From Brevibacillus brevis (GTDB taxonomy: Bacteria > Bacillota > Bacilli > Brevibacillales > Brevibacillaceae): a stretch of 64,000 nt of DNA. The notes beneath the pieces were generated by a model. It did no database searches. It had not been told where the DNA came from and worked only from the letters and a program-made list of their open reading frames with translations. This document shows positions 1-9,019 of the stretch, piece by piece; position 1 is the first letter of the stretch, and each line of letters starts with the position of its first letter. The DNA lies in assembly GCF_022026395.1 (NCBI RefSeq), contig NZ_CP041767.1, forward strand, positions 5,810,001-5,874,000. Direction: 5' to 3'. A program made the position numbers and the translations under genes.

Positions 1-541
1 CCTCCCCATTTTCTTCAGAATTGGTCCCGAGTGCAGCCCGAAACAATCGATATTGACTCATTACGAATTGGTCAGAATGTCCATCCTTCTCGCTATCAAC
101 GACAGCCTGATAAAAAGGTACGGACTCTTTTTGTTTCCCACTTTCATATAGCTGTTCCGCCACTAAAAAGAGAGTCGAAATATTTTTAGGGTTGTCCAAC
201 AATTTAGGAACAACCTCTTCGATGCAATCTTTCCGCCCAACCTCCGCGCATCGAACTAAATAAGGTATCAACCGAGGGCGCGATATTCGCCCCTCTGTTA
301 TGCATTCTTCCGTATACAATTCGTACAACCAACCTGGCTCGCGACCAAACACCGCCGCTAGCGCATCCAATTGACCAATGGTCATAGCCCGCGGTGGATT
401 TCCGTTCAAGATTTCGCTTAAACTCCCATGGTTGATTCCCGTTAATTCACCTAATTTACTCAAGGTATAGCCGCACTCTCTACGGTGTCTTTCAATTTCT
501 GACCGCAGCGACCAGTGCATCGTCCCTTGCAGCCCCCCCAT
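1..541 (-). CDS. Xre-family HTH regulator, partial (3' end beyond left edge)
   Basis: About 180 codons read leftwards from an ATG at 541-539 and run off the window without a stop. Residues about 8-65 form an Xre-type helix-turn-helix (ERHRRECGYTLSKLGELTG, then a GSLSEILNG segment). The rest is helical and resembles the TPR-like tail of Firmicute helix-turn-helix proteins (for example LVAEQLYESGKQKESVPFY). Such proteins usually sense a partner or peptide, but nothing here shows the ligand. An in-frame ATG at 521-519 preceded by a G-rich stretch is an alternative start. The family call is fairly safe; the role is unknown. Confidence 0.7.
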   Translation of the reverse strand, partial: MGGLQGTMHWSLRSEIERHRRECGYTLSKLGELTGINHGSLSEILNGNPPRAMTIGQLDALAAVFGREPGWLYELYTEECITEGRISRPRLIPYLVRCAEVGRKDCIEEVVPKLLDNPKNISTLFLVAEQLYESGKQKESVPFYQAVVDSEKDGHSDQFVMSQYRLFRAALGTNSEENGE

Positions 542-868
542 AAAGAATCAACCCCTACTTTTTTCCTTAATTTTACAACAAAATATATTTTTTTGATAGA
601 TTTTTCTTTACAATCCTTAACATTTCTGTAATCTAGTTCGTCACTCTTCGCACAATTCCTCCAATGTCTTACAGGTGTTTGCACTTCGTGACAATTACAC
701 TCAGTTGAATCAGCTTTCATGCGAATACAGCCTCGAAACTCTACTTTTGAAGCGCTCCCGCTATTTATTTCGGAGCGAACAGTACACGCCCTCAGCAGGG
801 CGTAGGCCGAAGCGTAGACTGGAAATCCGCTTCTTCCCCACCACTACAGTTACTTATAGCCACATTGT
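542..868. other. Gene-free stretch between the Xre gene and mdh
   Basis: No convincing gene is seen. The part next to the Xre gene (about 545-620) is AT-rich and probably holds its leftward promoter, but no clean -35/-10 pair was found. Open frames across this stretch have atypical composition and overlap the Xre gene in another frame. Confidence 0.5.
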
Positions 869-904
869 AAAAAAAGCTCCGCCAAGATATCTGGCGAAGC
901 TTTC
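869..904 (-). terminator. Rho-independent terminator of the eut-mdh operon
   Basis: Read leftwards, AGCTTCGCCA and TGGCGGAGCT pair as a 10-bp stem (one mismatch) around a 7-nt loop and are followed by seven T residues. It lies just downstream of the mdh stop codon. Confidence 0.9.
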
Positions 905-919
905 ATTTTCATACTGTAC

Positions 920-1861
920 TTATGGCATAGCTACTTTCATAACCGCACGAACGGAATCTGCGGATTTATCCAATGCTGCCTTCTCAGCAGCAGTCAGATC
1001 CAGCTCGATGACTTGCTCGATACCGTTTCCACCCAAGAGGGTTGGTACGCCCAGATAGATATCATTGTAACCATACTCGCCTTGGAGTAAAGCGATGGAT
1101 GGCAGGATGCGCTTCTGGTCTTTCAAGATCGCTTCTGCCATTTCTACCAGAGCTGCCGCAGGTGCATAGTAAGCGGAACCGTTGCCCAAGAGAGCTACGA
1201 TTTCGCCGCCGCCTTTGCGTGTACGCTCTACGATGGCGTCCAGACGATCTTGTGGGATCAATTTTTCCAGTGGGATGCCGCCAGCGTAGGAATAACGCAA
1301 GAGTGGCACCATGTCGTCCCCGTGACCGCCCAATACGAAGCCTGTTACGTCATTCACGGATACATTCAGTTCCATCGCTACGAACGTACGGAAGCGAGCT
1401 GTATCCAGTACGCCGGATTGACCGATTACGCGGTGTTTCGGGAAGCCGGACGTTTTGTAGAATGTATAGGTCATCGCATCTACCGGGTTAGACAAGATGA
1501 GTACGATGGAGTTTGGTGCATATGTTTTCACTTGCTCAGCAACCGAGCGCATGATGGCCGCATTCGTTGCTACCAAGTCGTCGCGGGACATGCCTGGCTT
1601 GCGGGCAATCCCTGCTGTGATGATTACGATATCGGAGCCTTCGATGTCTTTGTAGTCGGAAGTACCTGTGATGCTAGCATCGAAGCCGAGAACGGGAGAA
1701 GCTTCCATCATGTCGAGTGCTTTCCCCTTCGTTGGGTTTTCCAATTGAGGGATATCGACCAAAACGATGTCAGCCAGCTCTTTTTGCGCCATGATGAACG
1801 CAGTTGTCGCTCCAGTAAAACCACTACCGATTACGGCTACTTTTTTTCTGCGAAATGTCAT
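920..1861 (-). CDS. mdh: Malate dehydrogenase, last gene of the eut operon
   Basis: NAD-dependent interconversion of malate and oxaloacetate in the cytoplasm. The protein is 313 aa, full length for the LDH-like MDH type. Visible features are the Rossmann glycine loop near residues 9-16 (VIGSGFTG), the substrate-loop arginine in [15 protein letters not shown] (MDH-type rather than the LDH-type glutamine), [23 protein letters not shown], and the catalytic histidine in [10 protein letters not shown]. The start has GGAGG seven bases upstream. It begins 20 nt after eutC and shares its terminator, so it is probably the last gene of the ethanolamine transcript. In Bacilli mdh normally sits with citZ and icd, so this may be a second copy or a relocated one. 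Confidence 0.93.
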   Translation of the reverse strand: MTFRRKKVAVIGSGFTGATTAFIMAQKELADIVLVDIPQLENPTKGKALDMMEASPVLGFDASITGTSDYKDIEGSDIVIITAGIARKPGMSRDDLVATNAAIMRSVAEQVKTYAPNSIVLILSNPVDAMTYTFYKTSGFPKHRVIGQSGVLDTARFRTFVAMELNVSVNDVTGFVLGGHGDDMVPLLRYSYAGGIPLEKLIPQDRLDAIVERTRKGGGEIVALLGNGSAYYAPAAALVEMAEAILKDQKRILPSIALLQGEYGYNDIYLGVPTLLGGNGIEQVIELDLTAAEKAALDKSADSVRAVMKVAMP

Positions 1862-1881
1862 GCTGAATCCTCCTCGTCATG

Positions 1882-2823
1882 TTACAAGACTAGTTTTACA
1901 CCACTTGCTTTTTGCTCCAGCATTTTGGAGAGAATAGTCCCGATGTGGGCACCCGCCTCAACCGGAGATGTACCTTGACGATGAATATTCGAGATCACTG
2001 TACGCTCTGATTCTACCATACCTTTGCGTGGACGGTAGCACATGTACGCACTCATGGAATGTGCCGTAACCAATCCTGGACGTTCTCCGATCAAGAGCAC
2101 CAATACTTCTGGCTCCAAAATCTCGCCGACGTGATCCATACTGGCTACGCGTCCGCCCTTGATAAAAAACGGAGTGCCGCAGGTCAGTCCGTAGCTTTTC
2201 AGAGAGTCCATCAGGGATGGAAGCACGTCTTTCAGGTTCGCATCCACCGCAGCAGCACTCAAGCCGTCCGAAACCACGATTTGTACCTGCGGTTTCTTTT
2301 GGCAGCGCTCTTGGAGCATGCGTACGCCTTCCTCAGTGAGGATACGTCCCATGTCTGGGCGCTTCAAATAGTTTTCCGTGTTGTCATACTGTGTTTCCAC
2401 TGTGAACAAAGAGAACTGGTCGAGCACCGCTTGACTGACTTCGCCATATACAGCATCTACAGCCGCAGCATGGTCACGACGCAATTCGAGCATAGTTTTG
2501 GTCAGAGGTCTCACACCTGTACGCCAAACCCCGATGCGCGCTGGCGTGCTGGACAGCAATTCATCCAAGCCTTCCTTGTACTTCGGATTCGGTACATGTG
2601 TGGTTCTCTCTGGTTCTGTCGATGGAGCAGGCTGCTCATTCACTACAGAAGCCGGTGTCGGTGCGGCTGTCGCATTTGCTACTGGCTCTGCCTTTGGCTC
2701 CGATCTCAGTTGGATCAAGCCTGTCTCTGCTTTTGGTGACGGAGCTTGTTCTGTTGCCTCACCCAGCTTCTTTTGCAGCTCAGCTACTACTTTATCTACC
2801 AAGAAATCTAATTGTTGTTCCAT
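1882..2823 (-). CDS. eutC: Ethanolamine ammonia-lyase small subunit
   Basis: Light chain of the adenosylcobalamin-dependent enzyme that splits ethanolamine into acetaldehyde and ammonia inside the Eut microcompartment. Of 313 aa, about 95-313 is the conserved EutC core (ARIGVWRTGVRPLTK, VVSDGLSAAAVD, IGERPGLVTAHSMSAYMCYRP). Residues 1-20 form an amphipathic helix (LDFLVDKVVAELQKKL) followed by a Pro/Ala/Glu-rich linker to about residue 75. That layout matches the known microcompartment targeting extension of EutC. A GGAGG lies 10 nt before the ATG. It follows eutB by 20 nt. Confidence in function is high; the targeting role is by analogy. Confidence 0.95.
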   Translation of the reverse strand: MEQQLDFLVDKVVAELQKKLGEATEQAPSPKAETGLIQLRSEPKAEPVANATAAPTPASVVNEQPAPSTEPERTTHVPNPKYKEGLDELLSSTPARIGVWRTGVRPLTKTMLELRRDHAAAVDAVYGEVSQAVLDQFSLFTVETQYDNTENYLKRPDMGRILTEEGVRMLQERCQKKPQVQIVVSDGLSAAAVDANLKDVLPSLMDSLKSYGLTCGTPFFIKGGRVASMDHVGEILEPEVLVLLIGERPGLVTAHSMSAYMCYRPRKGMVESERTVISNIHRQGTSPVEAGAHIGTILSKMLEQKASGVKLVL

Positions 2824-2843
2824 CCGTCTTTCACCTCCTGATC

Positions 2844-4205
2844 TTACATGAAGATTGTCGGATCGCCTGCTTTTGCAGTCAGCCTACCGCTTTCCATGAT
2901 GCCCATTTTCTCCAGCCATTTTTCAAAATCAGGAGCAGGTCGAAGTCCCATCACTTCACGGAATGCCGCAATATCATGGAAGCTCGTCGATTGATAGTTG
3001 AGCATGACATCGTCTGCCATCGCTACGCCGATTACGAAGTTAACCCCTGCCGACGAGAGCAAAATGCCGAGATTGTCCATGTCGTTTTGATCGACCTTCA
3101 TGTGGTTCGTGTAGCATACGTCACAGCCCATCGGCAAACCGTGCATTTTGCCCATATAGTGGTCTTCCAGTCCAGCACGGATCACTTGACGGCTGTCGTA
3201 CAAATACTCAGGTCCAATGAAGCCAACTACTGTGTTCACGATAAACGGATTGTACTTGCGAGCAAGTCCGTAGCAACGCGCTTCCATTGTTACCTGGTCC
3301 ATGCCGTGATGCGCCTCGGCAGACAGCTCAGAACCTTGGCCTGTCTCGAAGTACCAGAAGTTCGGCCCGTAGGAGGTGCCTTCTTTGCGCATCAGCTCAT
3401 CTGCTTCATCCAACAGTGCTACATCAATACCAAATGCCTTGTTTCCTTTTTCACTGCCCGCCAAACTTTGGAAGATCAAGTCTGCTGGTGCCCCATTACG
3501 GATGGCACGCATTTGTGTGGATACGTGAGCCAATACGCAGTTTTGCGTCGGGATATCAAACTTGGCCATCACGTCTTTGGTCATGTTTAAAATATCCTTG
3601 ACGCTGTCCGCTGTATCGATAACCGGGTTGATCCCGATAACCGCATCGCCGATTCCGTAGCTCAGTCCTTCGTACAGAGACGCTTTGATGCCTTGTACGT
3701 TATCAGATGGATGGTTCGGCTGTACACGAGAAGCCAGTACGCCCTTCTGACCGATTGCTGTGTTGGCATGCGTCACAACTTTGATCTTGGACGCAGCCGT
3801 AATCAAGTCGAGATTGCTCATGAGCTTTGCAGTCGCTGCGATCATCTCACTGGACAAGCCGCGGCTGATTCGCTTGAGTTCATTGTCGCCTGCTTGATGG
3901 CTCAAAATGTACTCGCGCAGCTCAGCTACACTCCAGTTTTTGATTTCATTGTAAATCTTTTCGTTGATGCCTTCTTCGATCACACGTGATACTTCGTCTT
4001 CTTCTGCCGGAACCATCGGATTGTTGCGGATATCCGCCAATGTCAGGTCAGCCAAAACTTGCTTGGCAGCTACACGTTCCCGGGAATCAGCAGCGGCGAT
4101 ACCAGCCAGCTGGTCGCCTGATTTATCTTCATTAGCTTTCGCGAAAACTTCTTTCAAATCGCGAAATTGATAGGTCTGTCCAAGCACAGTCGTTTTCGTG
4201 TTCAT
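2844..4205 (-). CDS. eutB: Ethanolamine ammonia-lyase large subunit
   Basis: Catalytic TIM-barrel subunit that binds ethanolamine and, with EutC, adenosylcobalamin. The 453-aa length is normal for EutB. Conserved stretches include IGDAVIGINPVIDT, AHVSTQMRAIRNGAPADLIFQSLAGSE split across residues about 220-245, FETGQGSELSAEAHHG, and GLPMGCDVCYTNHM. I chose the ATG at 4205 because AAGGGGTGG lies five bases before it. A GTG three codons upstream (4214) is in frame but sits inside that Shine-Dalgarno sequence. It lies between eutA (20-nt gap) and eutC (20-nt gap). No cobalamin adenosyltransferase gene is nearby to supply the cofactor. Confidence 0.96.
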   Translation of the reverse strand: MNTKTTVLGQTYQFRDLKEVFAKANEDKSGDQLAGIAAADSRERVAAKQVLADLTLADIRNNPMVPAEEDEVSRVIEEGINEKIYNEIKNWSVAELREYILSHQAGDNELKRISRGLSSEMIAATAKLMSNLDLITAASKIKVVTHANTAIGQKGVLASRVQPNHPSDNVQGIKASLYEGLSYGIGDAVIGINPVIDTADSVKDILNMTKDVMAKFDIPTQNCVLAHVSTQMRAIRNGAPADLIFQSLAGSEKGNKAFGIDVALLDEADELMRKEGTSYGPNFWYFETGQGSELSAEAHHGMDQVTMEARCYGLARKYNPFIVNTVVGFIGPEYLYDSRQVIRAGLEDHYMGKMHGLPMGCDVCYTNHMKVDQNDMDNLGILLSSAGVNFVIGVAMADDVMLNYQSTSFHDIAAFREVMGLRPAPDFEKWLEKMGIMESGRLTAKAGDPTIFM

Positions 4206-4225
4206 CACGTCCACCCCTTCTTACG

Positions 4226-5686
4226 TTACGGCCTCTCATCAAATGCAAGTGTTTTGACGACGACGGGAATAATCGTTCCCGAGATCGGCTCACCGAGATC
4301 GATGTAATCGCCGTATTCCACACGCACCTGATCGATGCAAATGATTTCCGGTGCCCCTTTGCAACGCAGCGCCAAGGCCTGCCCGAGCGCTTTCGCCATA
4401 TCTGTTTCACAGATCACAACCATGGTTTGACTCTCGGGGAAAGTCGCCCGGTATTGCTCCGACAGCTCCTGAGACAGCGTCTGCAGCAGAGCGTACGAGC
4501 AGTACCCGATGCCGGAGATCGCAAGTGCGAAAGGAATCCCTGTCGTTTTTTCAAACAGGCGCTCACCCAGTTGGTAGATCGAAGCCACTTCTTGTCGCAG
4601 CCTTGTGGCATCTGCCAATTGTTCCTCGGTAAGCTCTAGCTTGAGAATCGGAATATTTTTGATTGGCAACAGCTCCGGCTTGATATGCACGGTTGAACCA
4701 CTAATCTCCGTACTCTGCATCCCCGCGCCAATTACCGTTGCCCGTACCGTTTGATCCGGGTCTAGCCACTGTACCGGATACGTTCCTTTTTCGCGCTCCT
4801 GCTGGAGGACATAACCGAGCAGTGGGCCGAAATCGCCGTATCGGCTCGCATCCGAAATATTTTGGACGGGAGGTCCGCTCATGAGTAGACCCACACCGCC
4901 TGAGACAGTCAGTTCGTTAACAGGGATGGTATCGCGCAAATGCGGTCCCACTACGAGCAAGCCTGACACTTGGCGCTCTTTCCCCGTCAAATAATCGAGC
5001 ATACTGCGTCCCAGCTGTTCGGCAACCTCTGTGAGCTGCGCGAATCCGATTTCCTGTCCGACTTGAATACGCAGTCCTTTTGCCGTCAGCCATTGTTGAA
5101 TGTTCGGCGACACGTATTGAACGACACCTTGCGGACTGAGACGAATCAGTCTTCCTCCGACGTGGAACGTTACCGTCGCAATCGCCCGGCCACGTTGGAA
5201 GTAGGCTGCATTCGCTGTTCCTCCGCCAATATCGACATTGACGATCACACCTTGCATGGCTTGCGAGCGTTTTTCTGCGCCAGCGCCCTTGCCCGCCAGC
5301 ACGCCTTCGAGGTCAGCACCTGCTGTCGCTACCACGAAATCCCCGGAGCGTTCTGCCAGCAGATGAACGATATGCTGTGCGTTCTTTTTGCTGGCTGTTT
5401 CTCCGGTAATGATGACCGCCCCGGACTTGATTTGAGACAAGCTGATTTGTGCCTTGTCGTACTCGGCTGCAAGAATCGCTCCGATTCCGTCAGCATCGAT
5501 TTCATCAAATCCGATGAGCGGTGTGGAATGCACTTCACTCGCATACAGCAATTGTCGCTCCACGATCTGATAACGCGGCAGCGAAAACGTGCTGGACATG
5601 CGACCCAATCGCAATCGGCTTACGATCATTTTGGTCGTGCTTGTTCCCACATCGATCCCGACGCTTTGGATCCATTGTTCGTCCAT
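4226..5686 (-). CDS. eutA: Ethanolamine ammonia-lyase reactivating factor
   Basis: EutA is an actin-fold ATPase that exchanges damaged cobalamin out of ethanolamine ammonia-lyase. The 486-aa protein opens with the phosphate-binding motif VGIDVGTSTTKM (residues about 8-19) and has a second acidic glycine-rich motif VNVDIGGGTANAAYF near residue 150. The start at 5686 has AAGGAGG five bases upstream. A longer in-frame reading to 5773 would pass through the terminator hairpin and is not believed. It is the first gene after the internal attenuator at 5729-5802, so eutA, eutB and eutC can be controlled separately from the shell genes. Confidence 0.94.
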   Translation of the reverse strand: MDEQWIQSVGIDVGTSTTKMIVSRLRLGRMSSTFSLPRYQIVERQLLYASEVHSTPLIGFDEIDADGIGAILAAEYDKAQISLSQIKSGAVIITGETASKKNAQHIVHLLAERSGDFVVATAGADLEGVLAGKGAGAEKRSQAMQGVIVNVDIGGGTANAAYFQRGRAIATVTFHVGGRLIRLSPQGVVQYVSPNIQQWLTAKGLRIQVGQEIGFAQLTEVAEQLGRSMLDYLTGKERQVSGLLVVGPHLRDTIPVNELTVSGGVGLLMSGPPVQNISDASRYGDFGPLLGYVLQQEREKGTYPVQWLDPDQTVRATVIGAGMQSTEISGSTVHIKPELLPIKNIPILKLELTEEQLADATRLRQEVASIYQLGERLFEKTTGIPFALAISGIGYCSYALLQTLSQELSEQYRATFPESQTMVVICETDMAKALGQALALRCKGAPEIICIDQVRVEYGDYIDLGEPISGTIIPVVVKTLAFDERP

Positions 5687-5728
5687 ATGAACCTCCTTGA
5701 ACCATTGGCGTGTCAGACGGGCCCTACG

Positions 5729-5802
5729 AAAAAACGCTTGAACAGCCGGTTCCTTGCTCCCGGTCTGATTCAAGCGCCTTTGCTCTCTTCGTATCTACTT
5801 GT
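5729..5802 (-). promoter_or_regulatory. Candidate EutV-controlled attenuator before eutA
   Basis: Read leftwards, an intrinsic terminator is formed by CGCTTGAA (5776-5769) and TTCAAGCG (5742-5735) followed by six T. Overlapping its 5' arm is a small hairpin AGC-AAAGGC-GCT (5784-5773) whose hexaloop has A at position 1 and G at position 4, the signature reported for ANTAR RNA targets. ACAAGT (5802-5797) lies 15 nt before that loop; the same spacing occurs in the eutL leader. Formation of the small hairpin would block the terminator. A first hairpin (P1) with a good stem was not recognised. Confidence 0.7.
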
Positions 5803-5828
5803 CACTGCTTTTTATGATAACGTCAGTT

Positions 5829-6419
5829 CTAGCTTTGCGAAAAAATGGCCTGCTCGCCCGACAAGATTTCCTCTGCCAGCTTCACAAGCGGCATGCGCCG
5901 TTGCATGCTTACTTGCTGCATCCATTTGTAAGCCGCATCCTCTTCCAAGGATAGGGCACTCATCAGCTTTCCTTTTGCCTTTTCCACTGCCTTGCGATCC
6001 TCGATCTTTTGCTTCAGATCATTTATATCCTTCTTCAGGGAAACGACTTTTTCCTTTTGACTGAGCGCGATTTCTACTGCGGGAATCAAGTCATCCTCCG
6101 ACACCGGCTTCACCAAGTAAGCCGTCACACCCGCTTTTCTGGCATCCTGGACGAGTTCCTTTTGGCTATAAGCCGTCAAAAGGAGAATGGAACTGTCTGA
6201 AAAGGAACGAATGATACTGCTTGCCTTGATACCATTCAAGACAGGCATTTTCACATCCATGATGATCAGATCGGGCTTGTGACGATGGGCCTGTTCGACT
6301 GCCTCTTCTCCGTTTTTCGCTTCGGCAACCACTAAATACCCTTCATTTTCGAGCATCTCGCGCAAATCCATGCGAATAATCGGCTCGTCATCAACCACCA
6401 TAATCTTCGGCTGTGTCAT
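5829..6419 (-). CDS. eutV: ANTAR-domain response regulator / antiterminator
   Basis: Cytoplasmic response regulator that, once phosphorylated by EutW, binds paired RNA hairpins and stops premature termination of eut transcripts. The 196-aa protein has a receiver domain (residues about 4-120: VVDDEP acidic pair, phospho-acceptor Asp in IIMDVKMP, Lys in YLVKP), a coiled-coil linker, and a C-terminal ANTAR three-helix domain (about 135-190, DRKAVEKAKGKLMSALSLEEDAAYKWMQ). The ATG at 6419 has AAAGGAGG six bases upstream; an upstream ATG two codons earlier is too close. It overlaps the end of eutW by 29 nt, indicating translational coupling. Confidence 0.93.
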   Translation of the reverse strand: MTQPKIMVVDDEPIIRMDLREMLENEGYLVVAEAKNGEEAVEQAHRHKPDLIIMDVKMPVLNGIKASSIIRSFSDSSILLLTAYSQKELVQDARKAGVTAYLVKPVSEDDLIPAVEIALSQKEKVVSLKKDINDLKQKIEDRKAVEKAKGKLMSALSLEEDAAYKWMQQVSMQRRMPLVKLAEEILSGEQAIFSQS

Positions 6420-7851
6420 CTTCATCCTCCTTTTGGATCGGATAGAGTATGGTAACCTCTGTTCCGTTCCCAGTGTTGCGGAAATGCATCGTGCCTTCGA
6501 GGTCTTCCCTGACCAGTGTATCGACAATTTTCAGGCCGAGATGGCCCTTTTTGTGGATTTGCTCCATGTCCTCGATGCCCACCCCGTCATCTGTCACAGA
6601 CAAACTAACGAAGTCTTCCTTGGCAACCAGTGCAATAGAGATTTTCCCTTCTTGCTGCTCGTGAAAACCATGAATCATGCAATTTTGAATCAGCTCGGTG
6701 ACGATCAAGGCAAACGATGTTGCTTTGTTGGACGGCAGATACACCGATTCGCCCGTCACCACGACGTGTATAGCTTGCTCAGAACGTCTCATCGAAGAGA
6801 CGATTATTTTCGATATTTTGGTTAAAATCTCTTTGAAGTCAATCTGCTCCAGACCATCCTGTGCCAAGTACTCGTGAATAATGGCGATGCTGTTGATGCG
6901 ATTGATGCTTTCCCGGTATACTTTTTCAATCTCGTTGGACTGTGAACGCCGCATTTGCAGGCGCAACAGGCTAGAGATGGTTTGCAAATTGTTTTTGACC
7001 CGATGGTGAATCTCTTTGATCACCGCGGATTTGATCATTAATTGCTTTTCTTTTTCCCGAATGTCCGATATGTCTCGCAGGAGAATGAATCCCCCGATGA
7101 TGTCTTGCTTGCGTACGGACGAAACCGCTTTCATCATGATAAAATGTTTGCCTTTTGACAGCTCCTCCTGAATATAACCCCCGTTGCGTACAAAATTCTC
7201 CGGGGTAACTCTCCAGGAAAAAATACGTTCGATGCTCTCTCCCTTTTCCGGCCTCTCAAAGCCAATCAAGGAGAGCAGCTTGTGGGCACGACCATTGGCA
7301 TACGTGATAATCCCACTCTGATCAAACAAAATCATGCCCTCGTGCAACAGCGACGAAATGGGCAGATCAGGCACAGCGAACTGGATGAGCGTCTCACTTA
7401 ACTGCTCCGTTGTTTCCTTGAGCATTTCGACGTTCTTTTCCTGTTCTACCTGTTTGGATATATCTTGTTCAGTTATCAAGGTCCCGATTGTTTTTCCAGC
7501 CGCATTCGTAATGGGTACGACACTTTGTCGCATCACGACCTGCTCCTGTGAAACCCCACGTGAACCGATGACGGGCTTGCCTGTAGTCAGGCAATACATA
7601 ACGGCCGGCTCATTAATCGCCGTCGCCAAATGCCCTACGACCGATCCACTGTACATGGAGCGTGCCGTACTCGGTGCAGCTTGTGCGACTACCATCGCCG
7701 CGCTCCGATCTACCGTCGGACAATCGATAAACATGTCCGCTTGAGACAGATCAGCAAAAATCTGAAGCTTGGAAGCCAGATCCTCCACAATCCGAATGTC
7801 GTCATCACTCAACGTCGTGGACGCTTTGCACACTTCTCGTATTGATTGCAT
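6391..7851 (-). CDS. eutW: Ethanolamine-responsive sensor histidine kinase
   Basis: Soluble histidine kinase paired with EutV; in enterococci and Listeria the homologue autophosphorylates in response to ethanolamine. The 486-aa protein has no membrane segment. An N-terminal sensor domain (about 1-150, the type seen in EutW and PdtaS) is followed by a PAS-like domain (about 165-265, ILFDQSGIITYANGRAHKLL), a HisKA_2 H-box (EIHHRVKNNLQTISSLLRLQ, around 290-310) and a HATPase domain (ELIQNCMIHGF, VTDDGVGI, GHLGLKIVDTLV). AAGAGG precedes the ATG. A 92-nt gap separates it from eutP; it could hold a weak internal promoter, but I could not identify one. Confidence 0.92.
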   Translation of the reverse strand: MQSIREVCKASTTLSDDDIRIVEDLASKLQIFADLSQADMFIDCPTVDRSAAMVVAQAAPSTARSMYSGSVVGHLATAINEPAVMYCLTTGKPVIGSRGVSQEQVVMRQSVVPITNAAGKTIGTLITEQDISKQVEQEKNVEMLKETTEQLSETLIQFAVPDLPISSLLHEGMILFDQSGIITYANGRAHKLLSLIGFERPEKGESIERIFSWRVTPENFVRNGGYIQEELSKGKHFIMMKAVSSVRKQDIIGGFILLRDISDIREKEKQLMIKSAVIKEIHHRVKNNLQTISSLLRLQMRRSQSNEIEKVYRESINRINSIAIIHEYLAQDGLEQIDFKEILTKISKIIVSSMRRSEQAIHVVVTGESVYLPSNKATSFALIVTELIQNCMIHGFHEQQEGKISIALVAKEDFVSLSVTDDGVGIEDMEQIHKKGHLGLKIVDTLVREDLEGTMHFRNTGNGTEVTILYPIQKEDEDDTAEDYGG

Positions 7852-7943
7852 GTGAACCTCTTTTCACCTGCTAGGAGTTGATATGACCTCATTTTCTCAC
7901 AGACATGCTACGGCGGAAAGGGGTGTAATACTGGTTAATCACG

Positions 7944-8387
7944 CTACTCGTTTACAATTTCTTGCAAATACGCTCGCAATTCTGGCACTCCCTCATTCGT
8001 GAGCGAGGAGGTCCGGAAAATTTTCGCATTGCCGAGCGATTGACGCAGGAATTGTTCTGCCCTCTCCACGTTGGCATCAGGATGATCCATTTTGGTAATG
8101 ACCCCGATGCACGATTGCGGAAACCCTTGCGAAAAGCCAGGAGGGAAATAATTGCGCTCCCGCGTAGCATCCTGCACCATCACAATGACCTTCGCCTCAA
8201 GAGAGGTAGCCATAAGCGTGCGGTAAAACATCGGGTTTTCGCTGTACTCACCCGGAGTGTCAATTGCCCAGTCCCGATATTCGAGCGCTTGGGTCTTCCT
8301 GGCAGGCTGTTCGTCATTGAACAGCGCCCGCACCAGAGAAGACTTTCCTGCTTCAATTGCACCGATAATCATTACACGGCCGGTCAT
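7944..8387 (-). CDS. eutP: EutP/PduV-type small GTPase-like protein
   Basis: EutP and PduV are Ras-like P-loop proteins associated with microcompartments; EutP homologues have also been reported with acetate kinase activity, so the exact role is open. The 147-aa protein has a Walker A motif GAIEAGKSS at residues 8-16, a DTPGEY motif (G3-like) and TKMD (G4-like). The start ATG overlaps the stop of eutS (ATGA), showing tight coupling. Length is typical for the family. Confidence 0.88.
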   Translation of the reverse strand: MTGRVMIIGAIEAGKSSLVRALFNDEQPARKTQALEYRDWAIDTPGEYSENPMFYRTLMATSLEAKVIVMVQDATRERNYFPPGFSQGFPQSCIGVITKMDHPDANVERAEQFLRQSLGNAKIFRTSSLTNEGVPELRAYLQEIVNE

Positions 8388-8725
8388 GATTTCGTCACCA
8401 ACGCCGGTGTAAACCGCAGTTTTTCGCTCAGCACCTGATTGACCGCTTCGACTGCCATCTCAACAGCGGATACATCTCCTACGACAATCAGTGAACCTGT
8501 AAAACGATCGAGAAACCCAAGCTCGACGTCAGCAGCCTTTGTCGCAATATCCGCGGCAATAATGGCTGTTTCGGTAGGCGTCAAAGTCAAGATGCCGATC
8601 GCACCGGCCTCATTGATACCTAGCTTGGTATAGAGCATTGGGTCAGGGTTTGCGATTACATGAGCCAACGTGACCTGTTTCCCTGGTACGAATTCCTGGA
8701 TGACTCGTGAACGTTCCTGTTCCAT
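8384..8725 (-). CDS. eutS: BMC shell protein, EutS/PduU type
   Basis: Circularly permuted hexameric BMC-domain shell protein of 113 aa. The N-terminus ([21 protein letters not shown]) forms the beta-barrel plug segment typical of EutS/PduU, followed by the permuted BMC fold ([29 protein letters not shown] and [19 protein letters not shown]). It lies between eutN and eutP with a 4-nt overlap into eutP. It should contribute to shell facets or edges; bent hexamers are known for EutS. Confidence 0.92.
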   Translation of the reverse strand: MEQERSRVIQEFVPGKQVTLAHVIANPDPMLYTKLGINEAGAIGILTLTPTETAIIAADIATKAADVELGFLDRFTGSLIVVGDVSAVEMAVEAVNQVLSEKLRFTPALVTKS

Positions 8726-8727
8726 TC

Positions 8728-9015
8728 CTATTCCTCTCTTCCTGCGGCACCCGGCACCTCAAACGAATCCACGATGCCTACGATGATCGCATCGATCGGC
8801 ACACTGGTGCCGGAGAAAAGGATTCGGGCAGGCGTCCCACGAGAGACGATAACCTGCTCCCCGATTCCCGCACCGATCCTGTCCGCTGCGATTACGGTTT
8901 GTCCGCCTTCTTCGCCACGCCAATCAATCGGCTGAACCACCATGAGCTTGAGATTTTCCATACCTGCTTCTTTTTGCGTGGCCCAGACGCTGCCGATCAC
9001 TTTTCCCAAAAACAT
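8728..9015 (-). CDS. eutN: BMC vertex protein, EutN/CcmL type
   Basis: Pentameric protein that caps the vertices of the microcompartment shell. The 95-aa sequence is full length for the family: [15 protein letters not shown] at the start, [26 protein letters not shown] and the conserved ending [13 protein letters not shown]. It is two bases upstream of eutS and only four nt after the preceding eut gene, so translation is probably coupled. Confidence 0.95.
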   Translation of the reverse strand: MFLGKVIGSVWATQKEAGMENLKLMVVQPIDWRGEEGGQTVIAADRIGAGIGEQVIVSRGTPARILFSGTSVPIDAIIVGIVDSFEVPGAAGREE

Positions 9016-9019
9016 GCGA

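Noticed and set aside
460-720. Leftward 86-codon frame rich in cysteine overlapping the Xre gene
   Set aside because: It overlaps the N-terminus of a well-supported Xre gene in another frame and shows no recognisable domain; the Xre frame explains the sequence better.
2598-3590. Rightward 330-codon frame opposite eutC and eutB
   Set aside because: Antisense to two certain enzymes; composition is that of a shadow frame and there is no ribosome binding site.
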